NCBI GenBank assembly: GCA_951230915.1
Contig: OX579634.1
Span: 124,001 to 188,000, forward strand
Reading direction: 5' to 3'
Source of the DNA: Antitrichia curtipendula
Lineage: Eukaryota > Streptophyta > Bryopsida > Hypnales > Leucodontaceae
Length of the DNA stretch: 64,000 bases
Both the position numbers and the translations under genes were made by a program. The notes below the pieces were generated by a model. That model made no database searches. It saw nothing but the letters and a program-made list of their open reading frames with translations, and was not told the origin of the DNA. Below are positions 12,701-25,809 of the stretch, piece after piece (within the stretch, counting starts at the first letter, position 1; each line of letters opens with the position of its first letter).

Positions 12701-15187
12701 TTCACCTTCAGGTTTAGACCCTGATATCGATGGGTTTGGTGACTGTGAGGTGGGAAGTACAGAGCCAGAGCCAGAGCCAATCCCACCAACGTTTGTCTTG
12801 TTCTTGTTCTTCCTCCCCTTTGCAATTGTTGCCTGCGGGGGAGGCAAAGGCAAGTCGCCACTAGCATCCCTGAAAGTGAGGTCTCGTAGCTTTTCATTGA
12901 CTTCATCCGTGACAATCAAGGGCCTGTCCTTGTGCTCAGAAACTTCGCCCTCTTCAATCTGTGCGTTTCCCCCTGCATACCGATCGGATAGGTATCCAGG
13001 AGTAGCATTGGTTTCCTGGGGCACTGAGGGTTCTTTGTCAACATAGTCGTTGCCGATTTGAGTTGCTTCGAAGGAATCCAATAAGGAAGACACCAAAACC
13101 TTCTTCCCAGTGGTGTCGTCCTCAACAACCAAGCTTTCTGCCTCCGCTACCTCTTTCTCCAAAACAAAGCTGGAATCAGCGGCAATAAACCCGTCAGTAT
13201 TACCAACAGATTTGAAAGCCGGTACTTTTGATTGTTTGGTACTTTGCTCTTGCCCAGAAACTGAAACCGATGCACCATAGGCTTCTGAGTGCTTAGAACC
13301 AGCTGCGAGGTTCATGAGCTCCGAAGGGGTTATCAGATGGTGAGCCTGATGGTGAGCACCTTGCTGTGCTATATGGGAAGGCTTAGCACTGCCTGAGTCC
13401 GCAGATCCGTCCTTCTCCTGTCTATCTGGAAGCTCTTCTGCAGAAGTACTGCTCGAGGAGGACTGAACCCTGTCCAGATTTGAAACATTAAGAGGTAGCA
13501 TCAAAGGAGATGACTCTGGACTAACCTCGTGAATATCTTCTCCCTTCTTAGACCCAACGGAGACATGATGAGCATCAGGAGTTCTAGTTGGACTCCTCGA
13601 GCGCGATCGCCGTAAATTAGGCGGCTTAGTGCTGCCCCCAGGTGATACAACCTCAGATTTACTGGACAATTGTGCAAACAGCTCTGCACTATTCTGCGCG
13701 GGAGCTTGCAAAAAGGTAGCGAAATCCATTCCTATGCTTTTCTCCACGTGATGCGCAGTTGAGACCTCCAAACGACCAACTTCAACTGGACTCCCAAAAG
13801 CAGAAGAGACAGCTGGGGTTCTCGCTGAAACATTGACGTTGGGAACATTGGAAGCTCGAGTGCTTGCACCCGATTTAGGTCCAAGACCCATATCTATCAA
13901 ATCAGGAACACCAACATCAGATCGGCCAGAATCCTGAATAGCTGATAAAGCAGAGCGTTCAGGAGGTCCTAGAGATTCGGAGACCGTTTCATTCGCGGGC
14001 GGCAAACACTGCGAAACATCTAACCCATATTGTTGAATAGCCTGTGTTTGAACACAGTAAATCTGGACCTTGCCTTCGCCAGTTTCTGTGACGGCCTCTT
14101 CGGTAACTGTTAAGCTAAGAATTGGCATCGTAACAGAAAATTCTGCCAGATAGTTCATTCTTGCAGCCGCCGGATTGTGACCAAACTCAACATGAACTGC
14201 ATATATTGCATTTTTCTTTGCATTGGCCAGTAAAATCAGGCTAGCACGAGGTGCTACAACCAGCTGGTTGAAAAAAGCATTCTCGTATTTGCCGTCAGGG
14301 GCATCCGAGCTCTGGAACTCGAGTGATTGAATGCAGCGCCATGTTCCTGCATCAGACTTTGAGGGCGACTCCTCTGAACCACTCGTTGGGGCCCAAAGTT
14401 TCAGCTCTCTATTCAAAGGTCCCTACAAAAAGTGCATGTCGATTCAACTTCAGTGAAAACATAAACCTCCCACTCTCATCAGATGTAATATATGTCTCGA
14501 GCAAGCATTCCTATTCATTTGTTGTGCAGAGTGATGCTAGAGTTGCATGCTCTAGCATTTTAGCCTAGGCGACAAGAAAAAGACAAGGCATACCGCAGTA
14601 AGGAGGACGTGATGATCAGGACGCCGCGGTGGAGACAAAAAGGCCACTGAAGCCACTGGCTCTCCAACATGAGGCAGTATGCTCAACAATGGGTTTCGAT
14701 TGTTGTTCCCCCATATGCGCATCTGAGCAATGTAACAATAGGCTGTCAGGGATACAGGTAAGATGTATGTGCAACCTGCAAACATGAATATTACACATCG
14801 ACAAAAAGAAATCATGCCCCAGGAAGCGGATAACAATAAGCAGAGGATGATTTCCAAACCCCCAAAGTTACAGCACCGCTACATACCGTGCCATCTTGTG
14901 AAGCTGATGCCACTCTGAAAGTAGAGAAGGATGGCACTGCCAAATCCGTCACAGTGTCATTGTGTGCACCCACTACATGTACTCCTTCTAGAGGATTATC
15001 CACTTGACATTTAAGAGGTTGATCGGGCAAAAAACCTCCTTGCGGTGCGGCCTGCTGTACCTTAACAACATTAATGCTAAGAACAACCTTCCCAATCGCG
15101 ACTTCCAACACATCCTGCGCCAAATATGAGCATGCCACTTTTAATGAAACAGAAACAAAAGGATACAAAAGCAATCTCCAGCAACGC

Positions 15188-15256
<69 letters not shown>

Positions 15257-16967
15257 TCAAAAGCAAACGCCAAGCATCATTTAATGGCACATCAAAGCTG
15301 ATCAAACTAAAACACGTCCTTCGAGAAAACAAATGATTCACAAACATGAAACATGACTGGTAGATTCTCGTCTTAACAAGACCTAACATATACCTGCGTT
15401 TGCAGATTCCAACATACACGTGGATGACACGACTCCCAGTCCCCAAGAATTTGTATGGCCAGCAATATCTGCTCTGTAATAAGTATCTTGCCACCCTCAG
15501 TAGATGGTCCCTCTAAAATTCTTCGCACATAAATGCGTCCATCTACACTTGCGCTGCAACATAAAAAAATATCGGTAAAAACGATAGCCAACGAATTGAT
15601 GTGGTTAATACAATGTCAACACTATTACCTCTTCCAGTTTTCATAACTCTGGAAGTAAGTCTTAAACCATGGTAGAGCTTCGTCCAGTAGTGCCACGGCA
15701 TACACTTTGGTTAAGTAAAAAATAAAAAATTCACATTTCAAAAACCAAGTTAAACTTTCAAATGTTGGAACAAGAAGGCCATAGCTCATATACAGACTCC
15801 CGAACTGAATAAGCTTTCTAAAGAGGTCAAGCGGCAAAAGTATACAGGTGAGGTGAGGAGTTCGAACCTTGCAAGCAGGTGCTGATCTTCTGATAGAAAA
15901 ACTATGTCCGTTACTCTCTGCCATCATGAATGAAATAATGAATATTGCATACACACAGCAAGTTCCACGAATCCCTAAGCGCAATAAGTAAAAAGATATT
16001 TAGACTCAAAATTTTCCAGTACCTGTGTATGACCTCGAAGCAGTGCTCTTAATGCCGTGTTAATGTTCAGAATGCGAATCGTGCCCTGCCGCAAACCATA
16101 GCAAATGTACCTTTTGTTCACAGCAATTTGCCGTCCAACGACCAAAAGTGGATCCGATCCATAAACTGTGATAGGACTAACTTCCAGCTGAGGCTGCGCC
16201 TCTCCAGGTTTACGAATGTCCACATCATAGACAACACGGTCTCCCCAAAGAGGCCTACCCCGCGGTTGCTTGTCACTAGACGGTCTCACAGACGCGGAGG
16301 AATTGGCTTGAACAACTGGGGCTGGTGGAGCTGTGGGCAAAGCTGGAGCCAATGCAGGTGGAGGTATAGATATATCTTGGATAATTCCCTGAGAGGGACG
16401 GGGTCGTTCACCGGCACTTTGCTGAGTTCCTGAAAGGAAAGAACCATCGTCACTGCTAGGTGCTTCAGCTCCAATATTTGTTGTTAAAAGAGCCATAAGG
16501 CGGGCGCCATCCAAAGGAGAGGTTGATGCCTGGTTTGGGCCGCCGCTGCCTTGAGACGAGGAAGACAATGGCAGAGATGAAAGAGGAGGGTTAGGATGTA
16601 GGGAATTAAGAGCACCCGCAGGAGGAAATTGCTGTGGCGGCGACTGCTGCTGCTGCTGATTGTACGGAACAGCAGTGTAGTTGGGTGGCCGCAAGCCATG
16701 CTCCTGCTGATAGTGCATGTATGGATGAAATACTTGAGGCTGCCCTGGTTGTTGTGGTGTACTATACTGAAAGTTTTGAGGAGGCATGCTGGGAAAAGAA
16801 GTACCAGGGTTTGTAGGAAAAGAGCCTGGATTCTGAGGAAATTGATTAGGAGGATAAGGTGGATGAGAAGCGTATTGAGGAGGAGGAGGAGGAGGATAAG
16901 GGCCCGGAGGAGCCTTGTTGAAGAAATTATGAATGTCAAAACCTCCTGACGGTCCAGTGGCGCCCAT
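9729..16967 (-). CDS. VCS: Enhancer of mRNA-decapping protein 4 (VARICOSE-like)
   Basis: EDC4/VARICOSE is the WD40 scaffold that joins DCP2 and DCP1 in cytoplasmic P-bodies for 5'-3' mRNA decay. Thirteen exons give 1,531 residues: 16023-16967, 15868-15917, 15394-15553, 14887-15114, 14594-14722, 12584-14422, 12333-12417, 11558-11832, 11182-11298, 10754-10924, 10468-10617, 10213-10356 and 9729-10031. The N-terminus is Pro/Gln-rich, as in plant VCS. It is followed by the diagnostic text [28 protein letters not shown] and HPRVCW, which start the WD40 repeats. Exon 6 ends the propeller ([24 protein letters not shown]) and encodes a long Ser-rich linker. Exons 7-13 form the coiled-coil and helical C-terminus ([47 protein letters not shown]). 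The start is the first Met before FDIHNFFN. No break is seen. Length and order match the Arabidopsis protein well. Confidence 0.96.
15190..15253. repeat. (TA)n microsatellite in an EDC4 intron
   Basis: About 28 TA dinucleotides followed by GTGTGTGTG lie in the intron between exons 3 and 4 of the EDC4 gene. The tract produces spurious open frames encoding Ile-Tyr repeats on both strands. Confidence 0.95.
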
Positions 16968-18300
16968 AATGTTGATCCACTGTAGAGCTTATAGACCCTT
17001 CACTTTCCGATTCTGGCATCCCAATCAAAAGAGAAGAATCAGATCAAAATAGAAACGAAGACAACGACCATCAACTCACAAACACTAGGATCACAATTCC
17101 TGCCCGACGAGATTCATACTGATCATCAAGTCAATTTGCAATGGAGGAGAACATAGAACCAGCAGACCGTCTCCGTCTCCTCCATCTCCCTGTGACACCG
17201 AAAAGCACAAGACAAACTTGACCTTTTACTTACTGTTTCTTAAGGCATCAGATAGCCCCAGCAGAGTACAGTTACAAAACAATCCAATATTTCCAAACAA
17301 GCAAACATACCTGCAGAACAAAAACGCCCCCAAGAAGGCGACCGACCTTAACGTTCATCTAGAACAGTACTGCTCTCATACATTCTACAAACAAGTACAT
17401 CCTTCTTCGAATTATATCGAGAAGCTCGGAGAGCTAGGCATGCCTACTGTAGAATGATTATTAGGGTGCGCCGATGACAAGTTGCGCTTAAAAAGAAACG
17501 TAAACACAAGTTTCCAAACCATCAAGTGAACAGAAACGGCGGAAACAACACTACAACAAGCTCGAAAACATGACGAATAAACAACCAAGTTCATCCCAAG
17601 TACCCCAAGAGCCCAAATTCAGACGACAACTAGACGAAGAAAAGATACCTGCAGAAACAAACGGACCACACACACATCAAGCAAACGAAGCACATCTCGT
17701 TTGTATCCAGACCACTGCAATCCTTGGCACATGAAAATAACTTCCTTCAAAAGTAAGGAAAACAGAGCTTCAACCAACAAATCGATTAAAATGAGCGTCT
17801 CGCCATTCTCCAAATCCAACCCCCCTTCCTTTCCACAGCAAGCGCCCACGGTGGGGAAACCCAAAATGACTCCTCAAAACCCCAAAACATTCCCCATCTT
17901 TTAATCGACACCACCTACCTCAACAATCCTCCGTGTCAAAAACCCAACACTCTAAAACGCACCCCCGACACGCGACCTAAAGCCAGGCCTTAACCCACCG
18001 AACCACACTCGAAGATAACCCAACTCACCCTACCTAAAAATTCAAGAATTGAAAATTCCGAACCCAGACCCACGTTCCTGTACCTACCAAAACCCTCAAA
18101 GGATCACACCATCCAAACGATGGTCGTTCCCGCAAAATTTCCTTGAGCGAAGTCACAAGCCGCTCTGACAGGAACGTCTTGAATGTGCCTCCTCTTCCCA
18201 CAACCTTCTTGTGAACCTCCAACGCTGCGAGTTCTGGTGCTGAGCTCCCAAAGCATGAGTGTAAAAACCTAAGTGACCACTACTACGGGCTGTGCTCGCT
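16968..18300 (-). promoter_or_regulatory. 5' leader and promoter region of EDC4
   Basis: No coding sequence is recognisable upstream of the EDC4 start. On the minus strand, CTGCAG|GTATG at about 17310 and CTGCAG|GTATC at about 17650 look like splice donors, so one or more 5'-UTR introns are likely. The transcription start cannot be placed from sequence alone. Confidence 0.45.
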
Positions 18301-20021
18301 GTAGATGCCGTTGCGAAACCAACTGAGGTTATAACTAAGTGTAGTAATTACTCAAAGGAAGACAGAAGCATCCGAATCCCCAAGTGGATGATCGCTCCAG
18401 CAGCGGCGAAACAACGGAAAGGGAGTCTGACCTTGGCAAGGCAGGAACGCACTCAAGCTCCCGATCCTTCGCGACGTTCCTTGCTAACTTAACTTTAGAC
18501 GGGCTCAGGCAGGGTTTGTTTCATTTCATCTACGTTGGCCACGGAAGAAAGCGCCGGATCTTTCACTGGCGTGATGAGGCAACTTTCATCCACGGTCATG
18601 GATGAAACATCATGGAAACACGAGGGAGACTCCGAAGGATATGCCATCCAAACTTGGGTACATTCATTCATCCGAAAGAACAGTACCGTCAGAAGATTTG
18701 GTAGCAGTTTGGTCCTGGAATTGTAGCGTGATCCTAGATTCGATGGTAAGCACCTCAAACACAAACTGATCTACATTAGGACTTGCGGGATAAGGTCGGA
18801 GGTCCAATGAAACTTAATTAGTCTGAAGCAGGGTTTTTTGGGGGGCAGAATAGTTCCAGATCGCACCAGGGAAAAAATAATTGGCTAGAAAATGACAACA
18901 AATTATGAAAAATTTCACCAGAAAAGTTCAAATTTTTAAATAAAAAACTTGGATGAAATCACTAGGTTCTGGATGAAAACAAAATTATGGACATGTGACA
19001 TGTACTAATGTGATATTTTCTATCCAATATGTGAACGGCACTTCATAAAAAATGAAAAAAATAATCTGAAGAGTAAGCCAGAGACAAGAATGTTTGAAGA
19101 ACATCATAAAACTTTGAAGGACAAGCCTCTAATTTCAAGCTTCACTATCCATCACTACCATTTTGCAACTAGATATGAATGAAAAAATCAATGTTTTATT
19201 TTCCAAAGATGAAGTCATATATCTACTACAAGTCATAAAATTACTATGATTTTTTTTTTCAAATGAAGAAAATTCATATCAAATATAGAATATATGTTAA
19301 AAATCTACCATAAATATATATTATAGTACATAACATCATGATATAAACCTAAGTTATCATGACACTCGAAAATAAAAAAACCAAAGAATCAAATAACCAT
19401 GATAAAAAGCCCAAACTTTGTCTTGTTCTAAAATATTGAAATTTACAAATTTTTCAAAAATTTTCAATTAGAGTAAAAATTGCACTTGATAATTGTCATT
19501 TCATTAGACTCAAATTCAAAAATGTCGTTTTTTTGTGGATAAAATTCACATCAAGAGTGGGAAATAACAAGAACAGGACAAAATACATTGCAAGGGTGGT
19601 CCATGAACAAGCATCTTCTTCTATAGAGAAGCGAATACTATTTCATCCTACAGTCTTGGGTGAAGTCATCCCAAGGAAAAAAAACATTCACATCATAATT
19701 TAGGGGTTAAGGTCACTTTGTGGATCTTAAAAGGGCTAAAATTCTACCTTGAGAAGTTGATAAAAGAGCAGTCACTCTGAATGATGAATTTAAAACCACT
19801 CTGATTGCAGATTGATCTATAAGACTACACACAGTGAAATGCAGATGATGACCTCTGAGCTGGGTTCACAGTCAATGCAGAACACTTCATGCGCAAGGGC
19901 AACAACCACATTCCAATTGTTGCGATTCAGTGCTGTATACTTCAAAACATTTCCCTCCAACCGGTCGAATCTTGCAGATACAAAAACATCCACTGTCCTC
20001 GAAACAGACGAAACCCTAAAT
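18301..20021. other. Intergenic DNA without recognisable genes
   Basis: The first part (to about 18750) is of mixed composition. From about 18830 to 19800 the DNA is strongly AT-rich with many short A and T runs. No convincing gene, RNA or element ends were seen. The last part is probably the 3' UTR of the downstream minus-strand gene. Confidence 0.55.
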
Positions 20022-23010
20022 CTACTCTTTCTTGTCTGGGACAGCGCTAGACCCAGCAATGCCTCTTGATTCTAGTGCATTTGACGCTTCACCACTTGGG
20101 TGTGCGCCTGCTGTTGGAGTCTCCTGCCGAAGAACAGCTCCTTGTTCCTTGTTCTTTCGAAACCACTGGAAAAATAATGCGCCCACAAGAGCAAGAGCTT
20201 GCCACATCTGGGTGGTGTTCTCCGTGGCCTTCTCATACAACGTGGGACCTTTCACTTTCTGAAGCTTGATTGTGTTCTCTCTATACCCTTGCAACAGCTC
20301 TGTTAGGCTTGTTTCCAGCTTGTCTCCAACGAAAGCATCCACTTTCTCACTCTGAGAAAAAGAGAAACGTTAGAACGCAGGAAGTGATGGGAATTGAAAG
20401 TCTCCTTCCAAGATTGAGAATATGAGCATTAGAGATTCCAGGAATATAAAGTTCTGTCGCAAGTTTTGATTGAAAGCCAATTAACCCCTAAACATCGCAT
20501 TAGATAAGTACGGGCTGTCTGCTGTTCAACTCAATAATTAACACTGTTTATAAGTTGAAGAGCAAGATGATAAAGCGCAACAATTGCACGTGCAAGGTCC
20601 ATGGAGCAAGTACGTAATCATTTTCTCTTGAATTTTCCAATTTGAACTAAATTTTGCATACGTGCCCATATGGACCAAAGTGGAAAATTTCATATCTATA
20701 GGAGTTAAATTAAATCCTTTAGAGAGCATCATGGACGGAAACTAAACGTAACAATTTGAAAGAAGAAATAATACCTTACATTTTAAAACGATAGAGATAT
20801 GTTTTGAAAGTTACAATAATCGACTATTAGCTTCCAAATGTTGGCTTTCAAATTTGTGGATTGCACGCTTAGGGTTATCTAATATCACATTGCTCCTCCT
20901 CATGACCTACGTTATATGAAAATTAAGATTTATGCAGACCTTTCTTATAATGGACAGTTTTTTCCTTAAATCTTTGATTTTGAGAATAACTCCAGAAGTT
21001 TGAAAAAAACAGGCCCGAACCGAGAGGAAAACACTAATCTAGCAAAGACATTAAAATAAAAACATTTTGACATAAGGTAGGCGTTAGATTATATGGCTAG
21101 AGGGCCTGACGATGAAGGGGTTAAGTAGACGGTGTGTTCAGAATGACTTACTTTAGCATACAATTGTTTGTCCCAGATAATCACGGTGGGTAGCACAGGC
21201 TTTTTGCCAAGAGCAAACGGACGCACGAATTTCGGCCACTCGGAGGCAACCACACTTGAGAAAACAAAGTCCCGATTGGTCTGGGCAGCCACTTTCATCT
21301 TCTTGAGGAAGGCATCAGCTTCAACTGACGAGTAGCTATGCAAGAAGGTGACGACGTTTGGCCGACCGTCTCCCGTCAGGAACTTCAAGCTGTCAGAATT
21401 CAACGGTGTCACCAGCGCCAGCAAGTTCCGCTTCACAAAACTGGTTAGCTCGGGACCTGGGCGGAAACAAGCAAACAGGAGGAAGAAGGAAGTTCGTTAC
21501 GGTCGCGTCGAAGAAAAGGGCGAGATTATTGTTCACCATACCATCCCCCCGCCCCCTGCCCCCCATAGATTGACAACGCTCTTAATAACAAGTTAATAAG
21601 CACTAGATTCATATAGCCCTACCGTTGAGCTAATGCTAATTATTGCCAGGGTAAAGCAAATAGAGTTAATTTATGTTGTGTCATGTTAGTATAGTTAGTA
21701 TTAATTGATATTACATAAGCAACTATTAAGGTAACATTTGTAACTTTGTTAATGGGAGATCACTTTGAGATGAACTCCTCTCACTCCTTGGATCACTAAG
21801 GACTCCTAGAAAAAGGGTTATATTACCTTCGAAAGGACCGTAAAAAACGTCTTGAACTTCGTCTTCTCCTCGCAGCACTACCAGCGCATGCCTCTCGTCA
21901 AACTGGAAGTCCTTATGGGCCTTCTCGGAGTACTCTCCTACCACAGAAAACCAGCCCTTGTTTCTGTATTTATGCGCCAGCTTCTCTAACGTGGAGACTT
22001 CCAGGCCAAACCCTACAAAGATGGGCAACTCCGATCCGTGAGTGTTGAGGAAGTCTCGGAACCGAGACTCGGAGGTGTAAACTTCAATGGCCGGGGCTGT
22101 TAAACGTCTGACATGTGTGACCAACGCATGGGCGTTGTGGGGACCGTCGTAATCTGTAGGATATCCATTGGCGAAAAACTTCAGCGTCGGGTAGAAACTG
22201 TAAACACATGGAATCACATACACACAACAGAGTGACTACCTCGGTCCAATGATTTCCAATATCTCTCGTCCAGACCCTTCTCAGAATAGCTCTGCGACAT
22301 GAGTAGTGACATCACAACACACCTAATTTCATTGAAGGAACACATGCCGACTAGACTAGATTGAACGTCAGAGACGAAACTTCACATGCTCGTGACACAA
22401 AACAAAACAGACTTGCAAGAGAAGAGCTCATTCGGACATGCGACTAATTTTTTGACTAGAAATCGGAGAAATCACAATGAACTATGATCGAGATATTAGA
22501 AAATGAAGAGAAGAATGGACCTTATATCGTATTTTGCAGCGGCACTTCGGTACTTGTCAGCGTTGATCTTCGCCACCATGATCGGGGGTTCACCATCTGC
22601 TAACACAGGAGCTGCTTGGTCCAACTGCACATAAAGATCCCTCTCTCGTTAGTTAGAACACTTCCAGCTCAACGCATAGAAAACCTAATTGAACAAGAGT
22701 AAAAACATATTCCCAACATACGCAGACCTAAAAGTAAAACTCCGCAGCATCCAGTGAATGAAGGACGGTGAGCAAGGGACAGAAGAGGCACCTCAGGGGA
22801 CAAGCTTTGGCAATGCTTGCACCACGGAGCATAAAAATCAACCAAAAGATGGTCATGTCGGCTCAAGGCGGCCTCAATTGTCGCATCGGTAAGTTCCACA
22901 ACGGTCCCCAAGTCAGAAGGCTCCTCTAAATCATCCAACGGCAACCCCGTAAGCAAGGCAGCGCTTTGAAGCAGCAGAAATACTGCAAGCAGCTTCCCAC
23001 GGCTAGCCAT
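20022..23010 (-). CDS. Protein disulfide isomerase-like protein, PDIL5-2 type, membrane-anchored
   Basis: Thiol-disulfide oxidoreductase of the secretory pathway, 442 residues. Five exons: 22792-23010, 22521-22624, 21827-22197, 21152-21456 and 20022-20351. Residues 1 to ~22 are a signal peptide (LLAVFLLLQSAALLTG). The thioredoxin domain follows with VDFYAPWCKHCQSLSPE, so the redox motif is CKHC rather than the commoner CGHC. Further family text includes MVAKINADKYR, FYPTLKFFANGYPTDYDGP, IFVGFGLE and a YGPFEG block in the second half. A hydrophobic segment near the C-terminus (MWQALALVGALFFQWF) suggests a membrane anchor followed by a ~40-residue hydrophilic tail ending DKKE. Arabidopsis PDIL5-2 has a similar C-terminal anchor. 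The start is the first Met of the signal peptide. It is divergent from Lhcb4, with 2.8 kb between the starts. Confidence 0.9.
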
Positions 23011-25330
23011 CGCTGCAGTAGTGACAATTCAAAACACAAACACGCATTACATTCACTTCTGAATACAACTGAACACACATGGATGGCTCCCAAGGATGAT
23101 TCAAAGATGAATGAAACTTGTGATCGAAGGATGGATGATAAAGAGATGAATGCAACGCGAAGGAAATATACTGTACACTGCAGAACTTCTAGTAGATGAA
23201 TGTTCTGTGGATGATCTATGGACGAATGAAGATGGAATCTTTGCTTGTGGTTCATATGACCGCATTCTTGTGAATTTGAGCACAGCATATTCAATTGAAG
23301 CGTGATTTGCTCTTGCTGCAGCAGAATTCGAGGATATGAAGAGGGTGAAAGAGAATTTAGTTAAGGTATAGGTGCAAATCGGCCTCTGACGTATTTCTGA
23401 CGTATTTTTGGGAATTCCCCAGGACAATTCAAATTAGGTCGTGACGTGCTGTTTCGAGAGAAAGTGTTGGACACTCAACTTGTCATCAACCGGTGCAGGA
23501 TTCCAACTTATTCGCATTGCGCGCGTTCAAGCTGTGCACAGTCACGGACATGAGGTTCTGTTTCCTTTTCTCAATTTTCATGCATGTGATGCTCGTGTAG
23601 TACTGTACGTCTGTGAGCTTTGTATGTATGCAAGAATGGAGAACCTTTCGACTCCATTCAAAGTGACGATGCTCGTAGACGAACCTGGTGGCCTGATGGT
23701 TAGTTTTCTGAACTGCTCTTCGGTTGCCGTACATCAAATGAATAAGTGCACTGTAATGTAGAGTAGATCTAACGCCGCGTGGAGATTCCTGGTAGAACAG
23801 GGGGACAGCAAACGACGGCTACGATGTCCCTAGCTGCTTAGGATTCCTTATCACCGCCTGTGATTTAAGATATTAATGTCTTGGAAGTACTGGTTTTAAT
23901 CAAAGCGCATCACTCGGTTGCATGTTCTGACATTCAATTAAGTTGTAGCTTTGGGAAGAAAATCACAGTGGAAATTGGGGAAAGGAAGAAGAAGCGAGAG
24001 CTAGAGATTTCCACATGCTGGACGTCCTTGCAGAAGATTGGAGGGAAACCGTAATTAGTGCATTGAGCATAAAGCCTTTGTTTCTTCAATGCATAAAGCT
24101 CATTCGTAGTTTCGTACCGAGGGCTGCGATTGGGGTGAGGGCCTTGAACGAAAGTGGAATAGTCCCGCAATCTTACTCCGACTTGTTAACTGCGACGGGG
24201 ACGAGGTCCTAATCGATCAGCGGCCAGGAGGTCGTCGTCGAACATGAATATTGTTATCAGAACAGCAGAATTTTTCCCGTGTGCAATCTCTTCATTCGAC
24301 GTGCAGGACGAGTCGGGGAAAACTCTGGACCTGAAAAATCTTGTGTACCAGGTCCAAAAGTTCTTGTCAGAAATAGACTAAACGAGGCTGAATCCAGGTG
24401 CTTCTTGTTATCCAGTGTGCAATCCTTTGGATATGATCGAGAACAACAAATTTAACTGGCCACCGTCGTTAACCAAAGCAAGCCCTCCGTTTTCACGATA
24501 ACGTGATTCAATCGTTGAATATGTCTATCCAGATGCTAATCATGTCACTTTCCTGTGAGAAAGGAAATTTTTGCGTCGTTACAATTCACTAACGACTGAA
24601 CAGAGTACAGGGCCACTGTAGCAGAGCATGTCATAGGAACGGCGGGGCAGGGCTTGACAACTACGATAAGCTTACCTTCACCAAGAAGAACTGAAGGTCC
24701 CTAAAGGCGGACGTACGTCTCTGGAAAGCGTATGTCTTCGACAATCATCCACACTTTCTCAGCTGCTCTGAGTGGTGGGCACGTGAAGCCCATGCTTACG
24801 ATTAGGTCTGATGACAGCTCTGTGAATTCTCTTCGGTCGAACTAAATCGCGGCAGAGTCAAAATATGCGCGAATCGGCAGTTAATACATGGACAAGTCAG
24901 ATAGAGTGCGTCTTTGTTCCCTCGGGAGACTCGACAAACGCTACGTGAATCTCTCTGGCTGAAATTACTTCAGAAATCAATATTCTAGGACCTATGAGAA
25001 AAATCTACGATCGACCACAAGAATTTTAGACTAAAATACTGAAGTCACGGATTAAAGTTACGACTGACTTACGGTAATACAGATGACCTCACAAGAACAG
25101 TCTTCGAATTAGATAACCGAGCGCAAAGGAGGTCCCGGCGTCCTCATACTTCTACAACTTAAAAAGGGTACAGGCTACCAAATATGCCATAGAGTAGCCA
25201 CTTCACAACATTACTGTGAGATTACCCCTGTGATATTCAAGATGTTTTACAGGCAAGCGCCGCGAAGAAAATTAGGACACTATTTTCAAATAACGAAAAA
25301 TTAAATTAAAAAAACAGTCTTCGATTGGTG
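23011..25330. other. Intergenic region between divergent PDI-like and Lhcb4 genes
   Basis: I find no supportable gene here. Short frames at 23441-23761 and 24015-24212 lack recognisable motifs. The PDI-like promoter and leader must lie near 23011-23400, where GATGAATG-like motifs recur at about 23105-23230. No repeat ends or RNA genes were seen in the remainder. Confidence 0.5.
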
Positions 25331-25809
25331 GTGACGAGGACCTTGGTGCGACGAGGACGGGAGAAATGGTGCCGGGAATTTCCATTATCCGAACGGGGCC
25401 AGGGCCTCGGCAGGCGTCCTAGTGGATAATCCTGGCGGGGGACATGCACGGATGGGCCAATGGCAGGCGCCGTGTGGCCATCGGGATCGTCCGCTCTATC
25501 TTCGCGAGTGGGAAGCTTTTCATCCGGAACGGACCGGGATCGAGGGTGGATGAGGGCTCATCGCAGCGCGACGGGCGCGTCTCCTCCACTCGCGTGGCTG
25601 CTGCAGATATCCGCCTGGCCTCCACTTCATCCCGGCAGCAGCAGCACCCTCAAAACACAGGCGCGCCACATTGAGAGGGGAAGGAAGGACCAGCAGGCAG
25701 GCAGGCAGCCAGCCAGAGTCTGAGCGTGGGAATCACCGGGCAGCGAGCGAGAGCGATCGCGTCGTGAGATAAGCTTCGAGTTCGACTCGACCCCACCGCG
25801 GCTGCAGCC
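25331..25809 (+). promoter_or_regulatory. Promoter and 5' UTR of Lhcb4
   Basis: Composition becomes abruptly GC-rich about 480 bases before the CP29 start and stays so through the coding region. A CCAAT motif occurs near 25456, and a GATAA (I-box-like, light-response type) motif at about 25768 is probably already in the leader. No clear TATA box was found. The Met context is gccATGgctc. Confidence 0.45.

Noticed and set aside
14812..15494. Frames encoding Ile-Tyr repeats around 15.2 kb
   Set aside because: They are produced by the (TA)n microsatellite in an EDC4 intron; the flanking real exons are on the minus strand.
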